A stretch of DNA of 51,945 nt from Clostridia bacterium (GCA_017451425.1 JAFSPP010000012.1:1-51945), one strand, 5' to 3'; positions 32,208 through 41,740 are shown, counted from the first letter of the stretch. Notes: generated by a model not told the origin, from the sequence alone. Numbers and translations are program-made.

Positions 32208-33311
32208 CTATTCGTATACGAAGTCTGCGGCGGTTTCTCTCATGCCGCGGCCCGTAAGTATCTTTTCTACTGTTTCATCGTCAAAGTCCAGATTGAAGTA
32301 TTTAAGATAATAATCATGTACCAATAAAGGTAAATCCAAATCTTCAAACCTGTCAGGATAGATGAGCTGCGCGAGGTACAGAGCGCCCATCTGGGGTTCC
32401 ATTGAGCCGTGGTGACACCAGCGGGTCGCGCCTATGGGCAGAGTGTATACTCTGTCCTCAAGCACGGCGCGGAGCGATGCCCAGCGCGGCTGTGTTTTTA
32501 TATAGTCTGTGACGAGGTACTCGTTACAGAGGATTACGTCGGGATCCCAGTTGTAGATCTCCTCAAGCGTTACCTGTGTATTCTTTGTGCCGTCATAAAG
32601 GCCGGCCTCTACGGCTACATTGCCTACATTGGCTATTTTGAAAATTTCAGCGACGAAGGATCTCTCAATATCAGTTACAGTCGCCTGGTTTAAGGAATGA
32701 TAGGCATGAATGATTTCATCTTCAGGAATATCCTTTACCCTTTCGGTGACATAGACAAAAGTATCGTCCATATATTTCAGATACTCTTCCGCCTTCTCCT
32801 GTTCTTCAAAGAGATTTCCCATTACCGTTATTGCGGTTTTCAGTTCGTCTATCGTATAGTAATCGACTACGAGGTACGGAACCTTCATCTTCTCGAGTTT
32901 TTCCCGCTCCGACTCACGCTCATAGACATCGCGTTTCATGAGGACGACATCCGGTTCGAGTTTTGCGAGTTCCTCTATGTTTATCGCGCCTTCGTTATAC
33001 GGGTTCGATGTCTTCGCTATCTCAGGATATTTCGTAAGCATCAGGGCATCCCTGCGGACACCGTCTGCGGCTGAAATTATCAGATCACCCTTGTCCAGCA
33101 TCGCCATCATGTGCGATGTAGAAGCGTACAGACAGGATACTCTCTTTATCTCAACAGGAACCTTTACCTCCCTGCCGAGGCAATCCACAACCGTCCTTGT
33201 CTCTCCCTTGGGAGACAAGTCATACGGTGACCTGCTGCAGGCAGAAAAAGAGAGGGCCATGCAGAGCAGGAGCAAAAGCGCCAAGCACTTTTGCAAACCA
33301 TTTCTTTGCAT
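32208..33311 (-). CDS. Periplasmic-binding-protein-like lipoprotein (iron-siderophore/heme/corrinoid type)
   Basis: The 367-residue protein has a lipoprotein signal (LALLLLLCMALSFSAC, lipobox F-S-A-C) and a BtuF/FecB-type binding domain. That domain begins TRTVVDCLGREVKVPVEIKRV, with LAKLEPDVVLMKRD and EEIYNWDPDVILCNE as the two lobe signatures. I chose ATG 33311, which follows AAGGGGATGAGGGC; the earlier ATG 28 codons upstream lies in the ATPase gene. It delivers ligand to the adjoining permease and ATPase. The ligand (Fe chelate, heme or corrinoid) cannot be read. Confidence 0.85.
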   Translation of the reverse strand: MQRNGLQKCLALLLLLCMALSFSACSRSPYDLSPKGETRTVVDCLGREVKVPVEIKRVSCLYASTSHMMAMLDKGDLIISAADGVRRDALMLTKYPEIAKTSNPYNEGAINIEELAKLEPDVVLMKRDVYERESEREKLEKMKVPYLVVDYYTIDELKTAITVMGNLFEEQEKAEEYLKYMDDTFVYVTERVKDIPEDEIIHAYHSLNQATVTDIERSFVAEIFKIANVGNVAVEAGLYDGTKNTQVTLEEIYNWDPDVILCNEYLVTDYIKTQPRWASLRAVLEDRVYTLPIGATRWCHHGSMEPQMGALYLAQLIYPDRFEDLDLPLLVHDYYLKYFNLDFDDETVEKILTGRGMRETAADFVYE

Positions 33312-33324
33312 GCCCTCATCCCCT

Positions 33325-34140
33325 TTACTTTTCGTTATACAGCGGAATGATATACTTCCGCTCTCCGTCCTTTGTAGATGCCACTTCCGTGACAATATTG
33401 AATACTTTCAGAAGATTCTCTTCAGACAATACCTCTGACGGTGTGCCGATCATACCGAAGTGACAGTCACTCATCAGCGCAACCCTTGTGTTTACTCCGG
33501 CATTTTCGAGATAGTACGCCTGGTTTAAGAAGTGGGTTGCCATAATTATCGAGATTTGCTGTTCCTTCACAAGCTTCGCAATTATCTCCATAACATTCAG
33601 CTCGTGGCGGAAGTCCAGATGAGCCGTGGGTTCGTCCATTATCAGAACGTCGGCCTTCTGACACAGCGCGCGCGCTATAAGGACGAGCTGCAGCTCTCCG
33701 CCGGAGAGCTTGCTGTAGTCGCGCGTCTCAAACCCCGAAAGGCCGACCAGCGACAGACATTTGCGGGCATAGTCACGCTCCTCCTCCGTCGGAGGTTCAA
33801 AGACCCTCTGCTCATAGGTACGGCCCATTGTGACTATGTCCAAAACGGTATATCCGAAAGTGATCTTATGATTCTGCGGAACATACGCAATATGTGAAGC
33901 AAGTTCACGAGCCTTAAATTCACTGATTGATTTATCAGCTATCAGGATATCTCCCGCCTCAAGTTTGTTGAGCCCCAAAAGGCAGTCTATGAGTGTGGAC
34001 TTGCCACAGCCGTTCGGACCGACAATGCAGAATATCTCTCCGCGCTCAACAGAAAAATCAATGCCGTCGAAAACATGCTTTTCGACACCCTTTTTACTCC
34101 TGTATGAGAAGGCGGCGTCTTTGACTGTGAGCAATGCCAT
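33325..34140 (-). CDS. FecE/BtuD-type ABC transporter ATPase
   Basis: The 271-residue ATPase has Walker A GPNGCGKST, the Q-loop, signature LSGGELQLVLIARAL, Walker B VLIMDEPTAHLD and the H-loop (MATHFLNQA). It powers uptake through the FecCD-type permease. I start it at ATG 34140, which overlaps the permease stop (TAATG), a coupled arrangement; an ATG six bases earlier is possible. Confidence 0.92.
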   Translation of the reverse strand: MALLTVKDAAFSYRSKKGVEKHVFDGIDFSVERGEIFCIVGPNGCGKSTLIDCLLGLNKLEAGDILIADKSISEFKARELASHIAYVPQNHKITFGYTVLDIVTMGRTYEQRVFEPPTEEERDYARKCLSLVGLSGFETRDYSKLSGGELQLVLIARALCQKADVLIMDEPTAHLDFRHELNVMEIIAKLVKEQQISIIMATHFLNQAYYLENAGVNTRVALMSDCHFGMIGTPSEVLSEENLLKVFNIVTEVASTKDGERKYIIPLYNEK

Positions 34141-35162
34141 TACCATCCACCGCCTTTCGTTTTCTTAAGGAGGTAGATAAAGAAGGGACCGCCGACGATA
34201 GCGGTGACAATACCGAGAGGTATCTCACCGGCTGTCAGTGTTCTGCAGATCGTATCCACCAAAACCATAAAGCATGCGCCTATGGAAATACTCGCGGGCA
34301 CAAGCCATTTATTGTCATTTCCGAAAATCATCCTGCAGATATGCGGAATGATGAGGCCTATCCATCCTATGACACCACTGACACAGACAGCGCCCGCGGT
34401 GGCGAGTGTGGCGCAGGAAATTACTGCAATTTTGTTTGCACCGACATTAAGTCCAAGCGTCTTTGCTTCTCTGTCGCCCATCGAGAGAACATTGAGTCTG
34501 TATCGAAACAGTATCATACCGAGCATACCGAGAACCATCGGGATGCCCGCAAACCAGATATCGGACGTCTTCGTCGAGGCAAGGCTTCCCATGAGCCAGA
34601 AAGTGATTGCAGGAAGCTGTGTCTCTGTGTCGGCAAGATATTTAAGTAAAGACAGTAACGCGGAAAAGATGGACTGAATTATTGTACCGCCTAAAATCAG
34701 CGTCACTGTCGGCGAGCCGCCCGCTATCTTGCCGACGAGATAAGCGAGCACAACCGCCAGCACACCGAAGCCGAAAGAGAAGCCCGGTGTAAATACAGTT
34801 GTACCGAAAATAATAATCGAGAGCGCAGCACCAAAGCCGGAACCCGCGGACACACCGAGCATGCCCGAAGACACCAACGGGTTTCGAAACAGGCTTTGGA
34901 AGCACGCGCCTGACGCCGCGAGCGACGCCCCTACAAGCAATCCTTGCAGGGCCCGCTGCGCTCTGATACTCATTACCACCGCATAAGTCTGCTGACTTAC
35001 CGCTCCCATATCACACGTAAAGAACGCCTTAAAGCACCCCAAAACCTCACCAAGTGACACAGGATACCGACCTATACAGATAGTCCCCAAAAAGAACACA
35101 ACAGGCAGCGCAACAAGCACCAAAACCTTTAAGACATTATCAAATGAACAAGTCTTTCTCAC
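34140..35162 (-). CDS. FecCD/BtuC-type ABC transporter permease
   Basis: The 340-residue protein has about ten hydrophobic helices and family signatures such as RAQRALQGLLVGASLAASGA (residues about 69-88), RNPLVSSGMLGVSAGSGFGA and CVSGVIGWIGLIIPHICRM. It begins with GTG after AAGGAGCAGAC; both lie within the last codons of the surface-protein gene (23-base overlap), so the transporter is translated from the same message. Confidence 0.92.
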   Translation of the reverse strand: MRKTCSFDNVLKVLVLVALPVVFFLGTICIGRYPVSLGEVLGCFKAFFTCDMGAVSQQTYAVVMSIRAQRALQGLLVGASLAASGACFQSLFRNPLVSSGMLGVSAGSGFGAALSIIIFGTTVFTPGFSFGFGVLAVVLAYLVGKIAGGSPTVTLILGGTIIQSIFSALLSLLKYLADTETQLPAITFWLMGSLASTKTSDIWFAGIPMVLGMLGMILFRYRLNVLSMGDREAKTLGLNVGANKIAVISCATLATAGAVCVSGVIGWIGLIIPHICRMIFGNDNKWLVPASISIGACFMVLVDTICRTLTAGEIPLGIVTAIVGGPFFIYLLKKTKGGGW

Positions 35163-36981
35163 GTCTGCTCCTTACAAACTCAACCGCGCCGCAAAGCACA
35201 CCGAAACCGGCTACGCTTATACCGACAACCTTTACCGTATCCTCATCCAGATCAGAAGACAACTCTGACAAATCAATCGGCCCTACAGTTATACCCTTTT
35301 TCTCAGCATCCTGCATTACCCGATCTTTTGTTATCTTATCATTGTTTTCCAATTTGGTTGAATCATTAATTTCATTTCCATTGTAATCATCAGTTTTGAC
35401 CATTACATCCTCATTATCATTCGCATCATTATTACCTTTTCCGCTTTCATACTCAAAGACACCAAAGTTTCCCATTTTAGAAGTGAAAAAAATTTGTGTG
35501 CCGTTTGAAAGGCTGGATTGTATTACAGATGTGTCGCCATTTCCATCTACATGATATACTGAAGTTTTTAATGGATCCAAGGGAGAAATCACAGGTATTT
35601 GTATTCTTAAATCCGAAGAAGGGGACACTTCTTTATTATTTGAAAAGAATTTAATTACATATATAACCATTCCACCAATTTCTTCTGATTGTTTTGCAAC
35701 AGTATTTTTATATGTAGATTCATTTTCAGAAACCTGTGCCACATATAACACTGTCTTAGCAGGAAGAGACCCCTTTTCTGCAACAACTATAATTCCCGTT
35801 GCAGAATCATAAAAACGAATCTCTCCTTTTGTGACTTTTGAAGCTTTTACCGCCTCTATAGCTTGACGAAGTTTTATTACATACGCATCTACAATTGATT
35901 GATCTGTATTTTTATTAACATTTGTTTCAGCATCGTTAATTACAGAAGCAAGATTTTCGACTTCAGCCGCACCATATTTTCCAACTGTTTTGCCGGTTTT
36001 ACTTTTCGTTTCACTATATAATTCTTTAGCTTCTTTCAAAACCATATTAAATGTTGCCAAATCGGTTTTTGCTCTTACCATTTCCTCCTCAATAGATTGA
36101 ATTAAACTCTTTATATCTGCGTCCGCATCATCCTGCAACTCATATCGAATCACATTGTTAACCCTGTCATTATACTGTGCAAGAATATCTGCCAAACGAG
36201 TGCTGCCTGTGCTGTCAATTTGCGCCTGAACTTTTGGAACCTCGGCTTCCCATGCAGAAATATCTGCATATGTCTGAATATGATATCTAAACGGCAGGTA
36301 ACTTACATTATAAGAACCATCTGCATTTTTACTCCAATTTGGAAAATAATACTCATTATACTTGTGAGATTCATACCAATTTGCTTCAGCCGGATCATTA
36401 AATGCGCGACCTTGATCAAAGGCTAAAAAACCGGTTTCATTTTCTGCAACAACACAAGTTCCGCCGTTATTTGCGTATAAACCACTTAAGTAAGCAAATT
36501 CATAATACGTTCCCGGCTCCAGTTTCAAAGTTTTAAAACGAATACACCAATTGTTTGGCGTGTCATTTGGTGTTGTTATTGCTGTTCCGTCCGGGAATAG
36601 AGTTCCAAGGGATAATATAGACAATCCACTATTAGCGCTCTTTTTATAATAGCCTGCAACAAATGAATATGCTTCCTGCACACCATTTGAAACTAAGGCT
36701 CTGATTTCAGCGACATCATTATAATCGATATAAGAGAGTCCATTATCACCAGAATAAACCGGAGATTGATCTTTATCTCCAATGGGCAGAGTATATTGAC
36801 TGGCCAACCACACTTTTGATCCATCATTTAACAAAGCATAATATCCTCGAGGGCGTTGAAGCTTCTTAACATCTCCAGAACCATCAAATTGTCTTATAGC
36901 AGCAAAACCATTAAACGTTGTGATAACAATAATTACGACTATTGTCAATGTTATAAGTAATAGTTTTCTAAATACTTTCAT
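35140..36981 (-). CDS. Cell-surface protein with C-terminal membrane anchor, leading the ABC uptake operon
   Basis: The 613-residue protein has a signal sequence (hydrophobic 5-27), an extracellular N-terminal domain of about 220 residues, and a helical FIVAR-like region (about 280-400, with YGAAEVENLASVINDAETNV). A beta domain (about 400-500), an Asn/Asp-rich linker and one helix near residue 590 with the basic tail RSRREK follow. There is no LPxTG motif. It overlaps the permease by 23 bases, so a surface receptor for the transported ligand, analogous to heme-shuttling surface proteins, is plausible. I recognise no NEAT domain. Base composition is more A+T-rich than the transporter genes. 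Confidence 0.75.
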   Translation of the reverse strand: MKVFRKLLLITLTIVVIIVITTFNGFAAIRQFDGSGDVKKLQRPRGYYALLNDGSKVWLASQYTLPIGDKDQSPVYSGDNGLSYIDYNDVAEIRALVSNGVQEAYSFVAGYYKKSANSGLSILSLGTLFPDGTAITTPNDTPNNWCIRFKTLKLEPGTYYEFAYLSGLYANNGGTCVVAENETGFLAFDQGRAFNDPAEANWYESHKYNEYYFPNWSKNADGSYNVSYLPFRYHIQTYADISAWEAEVPKVQAQIDSTGSTRLADILAQYNDRVNNVIRYELQDDADADIKSLIQSIEEEMVRAKTDLATFNMVLKEAKELYSETKSKTGKTVGKYGAAEVENLASVINDAETNVNKNTDQSIVDAYVIKLRQAIEAVKASKVTKGEIRFYDSATGIIVVAEKGSLPAKTVLYVAQVSENESTYKNTVAKQSEEIGGMVIYVIKFFSNNKEVSPSSDLRIQIPVISPLDPLKTSVYHVDGNGDTSVIQSSLSNGTQIFFTSKMGNFGVFEYESGKGNNDANDNEDVMVKTDDYNGNEINDSTKLENNDKITKDRVMQDAEKKGITVGPIDLSELSSDLDEDTVKVVGISVAGFGVLCGAVEFVRSRREKDLFI

Positions 36982-37033
36982 TTTTACTGCTCCTATGCTA
37001 AAATTAGAACATATTATTTGCGAGGAAAAACTA

Positions 37034-37699
37034 ATGAAAAAGATACTATCATTTATCTTTGTTTTTTTATCAATAATGCTTATTATTCCAGTCTATTGTA
37101 TTGCTGATGGATTTGAACTCGTCAGTTCAAATGTAGTCGATGGTGACAAAAATATACCAAAAGATATCATAATCGAACTTGTATTCTCATCAAACATGAC
37201 CGATATCAGTGTTCTGTCATATAATAAAGATTGCTTTTCACTTTTTGATTCGGAAAACAACAGCATTCCAATAAAGCTTGTACTCCCTGACACACAAGTA
37301 CAGCAGACTTTTAAAAAACAAGCCTTCATCTATCCTTTGAAAGAACTGCAACCGGGCGAAAACTATCGAATCCTCATTTCTCAAAAACTGATGGACAAAA
37401 ACGGAAATCAACTCGGAAGGGATTATATAATATCGTTCAATGTGTCAACAGACGAATCCTTAACCACTCCGCCAAACGAAACCCTCTCTAAACTTGGAGA
37501 GGACACAACCATTTTTCTTGTAGATAATGACAATAGTGAAAGTTTGACCGATAACACCAAACAACCTGATACAACAAAAAAAGAACCTGTTAATTCAAAT
37601 CAGACCAGTTATATAATGCAAATTAGTATTTTCTTAATTGCGATAATAATCGTTTCGTTTACCCTACTAATATTAAAAAGCAAAAATTTCCAAAACTAA
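37034..37699 (+). CDS. Membrane-anchored Ig-like (SbsA/Big_5-type) surface protein
   Basis: The 221-residue protein has a signal peptide (to about residue 24). Its Big_5-like domain (about 30-140) runs NIPKDIIIELVFSSNM to GENYRILISQ and LMDKNGNQLGRDYIISFNV. A polar Thr/Asn/Ser linker and a C-terminal helix with a lysine tail follow. It is divergent from the 613-residue surface protein, 52 bases apart, and is A+T-rich. I start it at ATG 37034 with GAGGA before it; the longer upstream frame overlaps the divergent gene. A role in cell-surface binding is likely; the partner is unknown. Confidence 0.75.
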   Translation: MKKILSFIFVFLSIMLIIPVYCIADGFELVSSNVVDGDKNIPKDIIIELVFSSNMTDISVLSYNKDCFSLFDSENNSIPIKLVLPDTQVQQTFKKQAFIYPLKELQPGENYRILISQKLMDKNGNQLGRDYIISFNVSTDESLTTPPNETLSKLGEDTTIFLVDNDNSESLTDNTKQPDTTKKEPVNSNQTSYIMQISIFLIAIIIVSFTLLILKSKNFQN

Positions 37700-39714
37700 A
37701 TCGTCTTTACAAGTCTCAGAACGTATTCTGAGACTTGTTTTCTTTTTTCTTCCGTTAATCCGTTTAAACTGTACCGTTCTTCGTACACAAGATTAAGATA
37801 ATCATCAAACTCTTTACCAAAATTTAAAGAATACAAATTGTCAGAATCAAATACATATTTTTTTCTCATCAATCTTTTTAACAGATACTTATAGCCAACG
37901 AAAGTGCTTTTTTCAGAATCTGCTTTTTTAATCGTTTTTAACAACATATGCCTGTTTAGAATCACGAGTACTGTAATGCACACTGCTATAACAACAAATA
38001 TTATTCCAAGTAAAATAATTGTATTTGTCCTATCATTCTCACCATATTCAGACGAATCGTTACCCGACTCAACATTATCATGATAAATATTCTTCTCCTG
38101 AATCTTAGTCCGATCGGTTATCATTGTCTTTTTCTCTGATTCCTCTTCGTATAAATCGTAAAAACCCGGAACAACTTCAACAGGAATCCATCCTATCGTA
38201 TCAACAAAAATTTCAACCCAAGAATGATATGCTTCAGTGAAAATTGCATATTTAATATTATCCCTGTCAAACACTTCATCATAATCATATACAGCGTCAG
38301 AAATATAATAACCTTTGGCGAGTCTTGCCGGAACACCGCAAAAGCGGAATGCGTTTACTGCTTCTGTGCAGTAGTCAAAGCCGTCCTCGTAAGTACCTTC
38401 ATCAAACATCTTGCGAACCTGGAATACAACGTCCTTATAACGCTTTCCTGAGAACTCGCTGTAAGGAGAAGAGTCAAAGTCTTTTGGTACACTCAGATAC
38501 TTGTCATAGACAAATTTCCTGTAGAGCATTTCAGACTCATTCTCATCAACTACTGCCCATTTCTCAAGGTCAGAGTCTGCATAATCAACAAAAGTTCCTT
38601 TATAAGCATTATAGGAATAATTGCGCTGGCCTTTAATACCTTTGGCAACTATGAAGTTTTCAGAAAAACTGTTCTTTTTAAACGCATCGTCTATAACAAC
38701 CTCATAAGGTACAAGCAGAGTTTTGCTTGAAAGAGATACATTTTCTATCGTGATATTTAAGAGTTTGGTGCCGCTGCCGGTACGCTCGATATCTTTCTCG
38801 TAGAAAGGATAAAGTTGTGCACAGGGGTAATAGTTATCTTTTGCAAGGTACTGCAAAAGACCCAGATACTCACCTGTGTACGCCTTTTTGTCAAGTACTT
38901 CAGTTGAGGTCCTGAAATAAAGACCTTTGGGGTCCTCGTTTGAAGTTATATAAAAAGCTACTTCTGAAGTGTCGTCACCTGCAAAGCGGGCAGTTTCGAC
39001 TTTGTTGTTTACAGAGTTGTGAATTCTTGTCATCAAAGACCAGGAAGTAAACGACGAAAGAATAAAGCCGAGTATCAGAAGGAATACCAGAAGAATCGAG
39101 ATTATCTCAACAAAAAGGAAATGAGTTCTGGAAAGAGCATTTGCGTTTCTTGTGCCCCAGACCATAATCCAGAGGCAGAGCGAAAGGATAAAGAAGCAGA
39201 ATGCCCAGGTGTTGGCCGTGAGGCCGAAGAGCAGGCCGAAAAGAATAAATACAACACCAAGCCAGGCAGCGCTCGAAACGAAGAGCGCTGACGTCAGGAA
39301 CATCAGAAGAGTAAGGCCTGCGTAAAGATAAAGCGATTCTTTGCCGCTCGGTATTTCAGCGTTAAACGGAACCATTACGAGTCCGTTTTCAGAGTTTAAA
39401 GCATCAGCGACAAAATTGGCAATAAACATAAATGCTTTGCCAAAAAAAGAATAGCCAATCAAAAGGCAAAGTGCTGTAAGCATCAGAGCATAGAACAGAG
39501 TAAACTTTCCGAAAGTCTTATTTCTGCTTACGAAGAATATAATACCCTGCGTGACAACTGCCAAAACTATGGGAACAATACCGAGTTTCATTCCCAGCAG
39601 TGACATAAAGGTAAGCCAGAATGAAACATTAAGGCACAAAACCGTAAGTAAATTGATTACTGCGGTTTTTCTGCCTTTTTCTGTTTTAGAGACATCTAAA
39701 ACTTTAAGTTCCAA
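37696..39714 (-). CDS. Transglutaminase-like membrane protein (TgpA-type)
   Basis: The 672-residue protein has about seven helices in its first 220 residues. An extracytoplasmic transglutaminase-like domain follows, with Cys in FDYCTEAVNAFRFCGVPARL and His in YHSWVEIFVDTIGWIPVE. The third residue (usually Asp in D-P-T) is not obvious. One more helix (about residue 575) and a cytosolic tail complete it. This is the TgpA/DUF3488-like partner usual beside DUF58 and MoxR genes. It starts with TTG inside the end of the DUF58 gene (19-base overlap). The final codons carry the terminator of the convergent gene. Confidence 0.88.
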   Translation of the reverse strand: MELKVLDVSKTEKGRKTAVINLLTVLCLNVSFWLTFMSLLGMKLGIVPIVLAVVTQGIIFFVSRNKTFGKFTLFYALMLTALCLLIGYSFFGKAFMFIANFVADALNSENGLVMVPFNAEIPSGKESLYLYAGLTLLMFLTSALFVSSAAWLGVVFILFGLLFGLTANTWAFCFFILSLCLWIMVWGTRNANALSRTHFLFVEIISILLVFLLILGFILSSFTSWSLMTRIHNSVNNKVETARFAGDDTSEVAFYITSNEDPKGLYFRTSTEVLDKKAYTGEYLGLLQYLAKDNYYPCAQLYPFYEKDIERTGSGTKLLNITIENVSLSSKTLLVPYEVVIDDAFKKNSFSENFIVAKGIKGQRNYSYNAYKGTFVDYADSDLEKWAVVDENESEMLYRKFVYDKYLSVPKDFDSSPYSEFSGKRYKDVVFQVRKMFDEGTYEDGFDYCTEAVNAFRFCGVPARLAKGYYISDAVYDYDEVFDRDNIKYAIFTEAYHSWVEIFVDTIGWIPVEVVPGFYDLYEEESEKKTMITDRTKIQEKNIYHDNVESGNDSSEYGENDRTNTIILLGIIFVVIAVCITVLVILNRHMLLKTIKKADSEKSTFVGYKYLLKRLMRKKYVFDSDNLYSLNFGKEFDDYLNLVYEERYSLNGLTEEKRKQVSEYVLRLVKTI
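37709..37745 (+). terminator. Terminator of the Ig-like gene, inside the end of the transglutaminase gene
   Basis: Arms ACAAGTCTCAGAA (37709-37721) and TTCTGAGACTTGT (37726-37738), CGTA loop, then TTTCTTTTTTC. It follows the plus-strand stop codon and lies in the coding part of the convergent gene. Confidence 0.8.
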
Positions 39715-40790
39715 TCGGTTTTCTTACCCTCTCTGATATTGCAGACCTTGACCGGTTGTACGAGTGACAGGCGTTCAACCCGCTCCTCATCAACAATCGG
39801 TGTGACGTAAATTAGCGTTGAGTTTTTATTTCTCTCCGTATCGGCCATAAAGCGCGACAATGCTTCGAAATGATCAAAATAAAAACCGGAAGCCAGGAAA
39901 CGAAGTTTTGCGTTTTCCAGAACTTCATAATCCGTGATATTCAAAGATACAGATTCATCTGCCGCTCCGTCATACCATAAAAGTGTATGCATGACACCTA
40001 TGTCCAGAAGCGCCTTTGAGACATTTAAAGTGTACTCTGCGCACATCTCAATACTTTGGGGTGTTGAGGAAATCAGTTCCGTCAGGAGCACCACAGAGAA
40101 ATTCAGAGGCCTTGAGAACTCCTTTATCATAGGGTTGTCATATTTGCCCGTAAGTTTCCAGTGGATTCTTCTGACATCATCACCGGGAACATACTCTCTG
40201 ATATCGAACACTTCACTGGGATCATTTCCCGCAAAATCTTCAGAGAACTTGGTGGACTCACCCTCGACTTCGTTGGTTTCAAGAGCGGTCACTGTACAAC
40301 CCATATCCCGAGACAAAACAAACGTCGTCTCCTCTGCCTCTATAGGCAAGGAATAAGAGACCAGTTTGAACGCGTCAAAAACCCTGACATCCTTTACAAC
40401 CAGAAACAGTCTGCCGACACCGAGTTTTTTTAGCTCGAGCACACAGTCTGCCGAGCCTTTGCCGCCTACGGCGGACTCAAAGGCCAGGTCTATGCTCTCG
40501 CCTGTCAGAGTGTTTGTGACATCAAGAACAGCTCCTATGGCGGCTATCGGAAAAACATTCAGGTTGCTGAGTATTACCTTTATTTCAATACTCTCATCTT
40601 TTTCAACAGTCTCTGCGGTTTCCAGTTTTATCGACAAGTCCTTGTAGGACAAATACGACAAAAGAAGTGAAACCAACGGTATAAAGATACCTGTACAGAG
40701 CAGAATAAGCGAGAGCTTATTATTTATGTACACCTCTGCCGCGAACAGTAAAACAAGCAGCAGGACATACGCAATTCTTCGTTTAATCAT
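39696..40790 (-). CDS. DUF58 domain protein
   Basis: The 364-residue protein has two N-terminal helices (about 5-50) and the DUF58 signature REYVPGDDVRRIHWKLTGKY with NPMIKEF. DUF58 proteins accompany MoxR ATPases and are thought to act with them on protein or metal assembly. It starts four bases inside the end of the MoxR gene (ATGA) and the transglutaminase gene starts within its end. Confidence 0.93.
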   Translation of the reverse strand: MIKRRIAYVLLLVLLFAAEVYINNKLSLILLCTGIFIPLVSLLLSYLSYKDLSIKLETAETVEKDESIEIKVILSNLNVFPIAAIGAVLDVTNTLTGESIDLAFESAVGGKGSADCVLELKKLGVGRLFLVVKDVRVFDAFKLVSYSLPIEAEETTFVLSRDMGCTVTALETNEVEGESTKFSEDFAGNDPSEVFDIREYVPGDDVRRIHWKLTGKYDNPMIKEFSRPLNFSVVLLTELISSTPQSIEMCAEYTLNVSKALLDIGVMHTLLWYDGAADESVSLNITDYEVLENAKLRFLASGFYFDHFEALSRFMADTERNKNSTLIYVTPIVDEERVERLSLVQPVKVCNIREGKKTDWNLKF

Positions 40791-41722
40791 TTACGGGGTG
40801 AAGGTGTGGGAATCGAATTCAACAGTTCTGTCAAAACAGTCTGTGCGCTCGTCTTCTTTATCCTTGCCTTCGGCGTCAGGATAACCCTGTGCGCACAGAC
40901 GTCAACAAACACATAATTTATGTCCTGCGGCACAACATAGTCGCGGCCGGAGAGGTACGCTTTGGCCTTCGCCATCTGTACCGTTGCCAGAGCGGCACGA
41001 GGACTTACACCCTGTTCAACATCGGTGAAACCTCTTGTCTTGTCGCAAAGCGAAGCTACGTATTCTATGAGCTCGTCATCAATATGCACCTTTGACACAG
41101 CCTCTTTCATTTCAACGATATCTGAAGTTGTCGCAACAGCAGATACAGAATCCAAAGGATCCTTTCCGAAACGATCCTTGACTATCTCAACAGTATTCTC
41201 GACTGAGGGGTAGCCGAGTGACAGGCGAACCATAAAACGGTCAAGCTGTGAGTCAGGCAAAGCATGAGTACCCGCAGAGCCCAGAGGGTTCTGTGTTGCT
41301 ATGCAGACGAAAGGATCCGGCAAAGCAAGAGTTTTACCGTCAACAGTAATCTTGAGTTCTTCCATAGCTTCTAAAAGAGCAGCCTGTGTCTTTGCAGAAG
41401 TTCTGTTTATCTCGTCACCGAGGAAGAAGTTGCAGTAAACCGCACCCTTCTTGTAATCAAACTTTCCGGTCTCCTTGTTATAGACGGAAAAGCCGAGGAC
41501 ATCACTCGCCATCGTGTCAGGTGTGAACTGGACACGCTTGTACGACATACTCATGGCCTTTGAGAAAGCAAGAGCCAAAGTAGTCTTACCTACACCGGGC
41601 ACATCCTCAAGCAATACATGTCCGCCCGAGAGTATCGTTAAGAAAACCTTCTCAACAACCTCGTCTTTTCCGACTATAACTTTCTTTACTTCACTTAAAA
41701 TGGCTTCTGACTTATTTGTCAT
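40787..41722 (-). CDS. MoxR-family AAA+ ATPase
   Basis: The 311-residue ATPase has Walker A LLEDVPGVGKTTLA, Walker B with GDEINRTSAKTQAALLEAMEE, sensor 1 ATQNPLGSAGTHALPDSQLDRF and the C-terminal AAA lid. MoxR proteins act as chaperones for metalloenzymes or envelope complexes, together with DUF58 proteins. I chose ATG 41722 because GGAGGGG lies just before it; an ATG five codons earlier overlaps the ribosome site. It begins 18 bases after the nucleotidyltransferase stop, so it is part of the same operon. Confidence 0.93.
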   Translation of the reverse strand: MTNKSEAILSEVKKVIVGKDEVVEKVFLTILSGGHVLLEDVPGVGKTTLALAFSKAMSMSYKRVQFTPDTMASDVLGFSVYNKETGKFDYKKGAVYCNFFLGDEINRTSAKTQAALLEAMEELKITVDGKTLALPDPFVCIATQNPLGSAGTHALPDSQLDRFMVRLSLGYPSVENTVEIVKDRFGKDPLDSVSAVATTSDIVEMKEAVSKVHIDDELIEYVASLCDKTRGFTDVEQGVSPRAALATVQMAKAKAYLSGRDYVVPQDINYVFVDVCAHRVILTPKARIKKTSAQTVLTELLNSIPTPSPRK

Positions 41723-41740
41723 AAGGTTCCCCTCCAATGA

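Noticed and set aside
36982..37033. Cobalamin, heme or metal riboswitch before the uptake operon
   Set aside because: The spacer to the divergent gene is 52 bases, too short, and no riboswitch core was seen.
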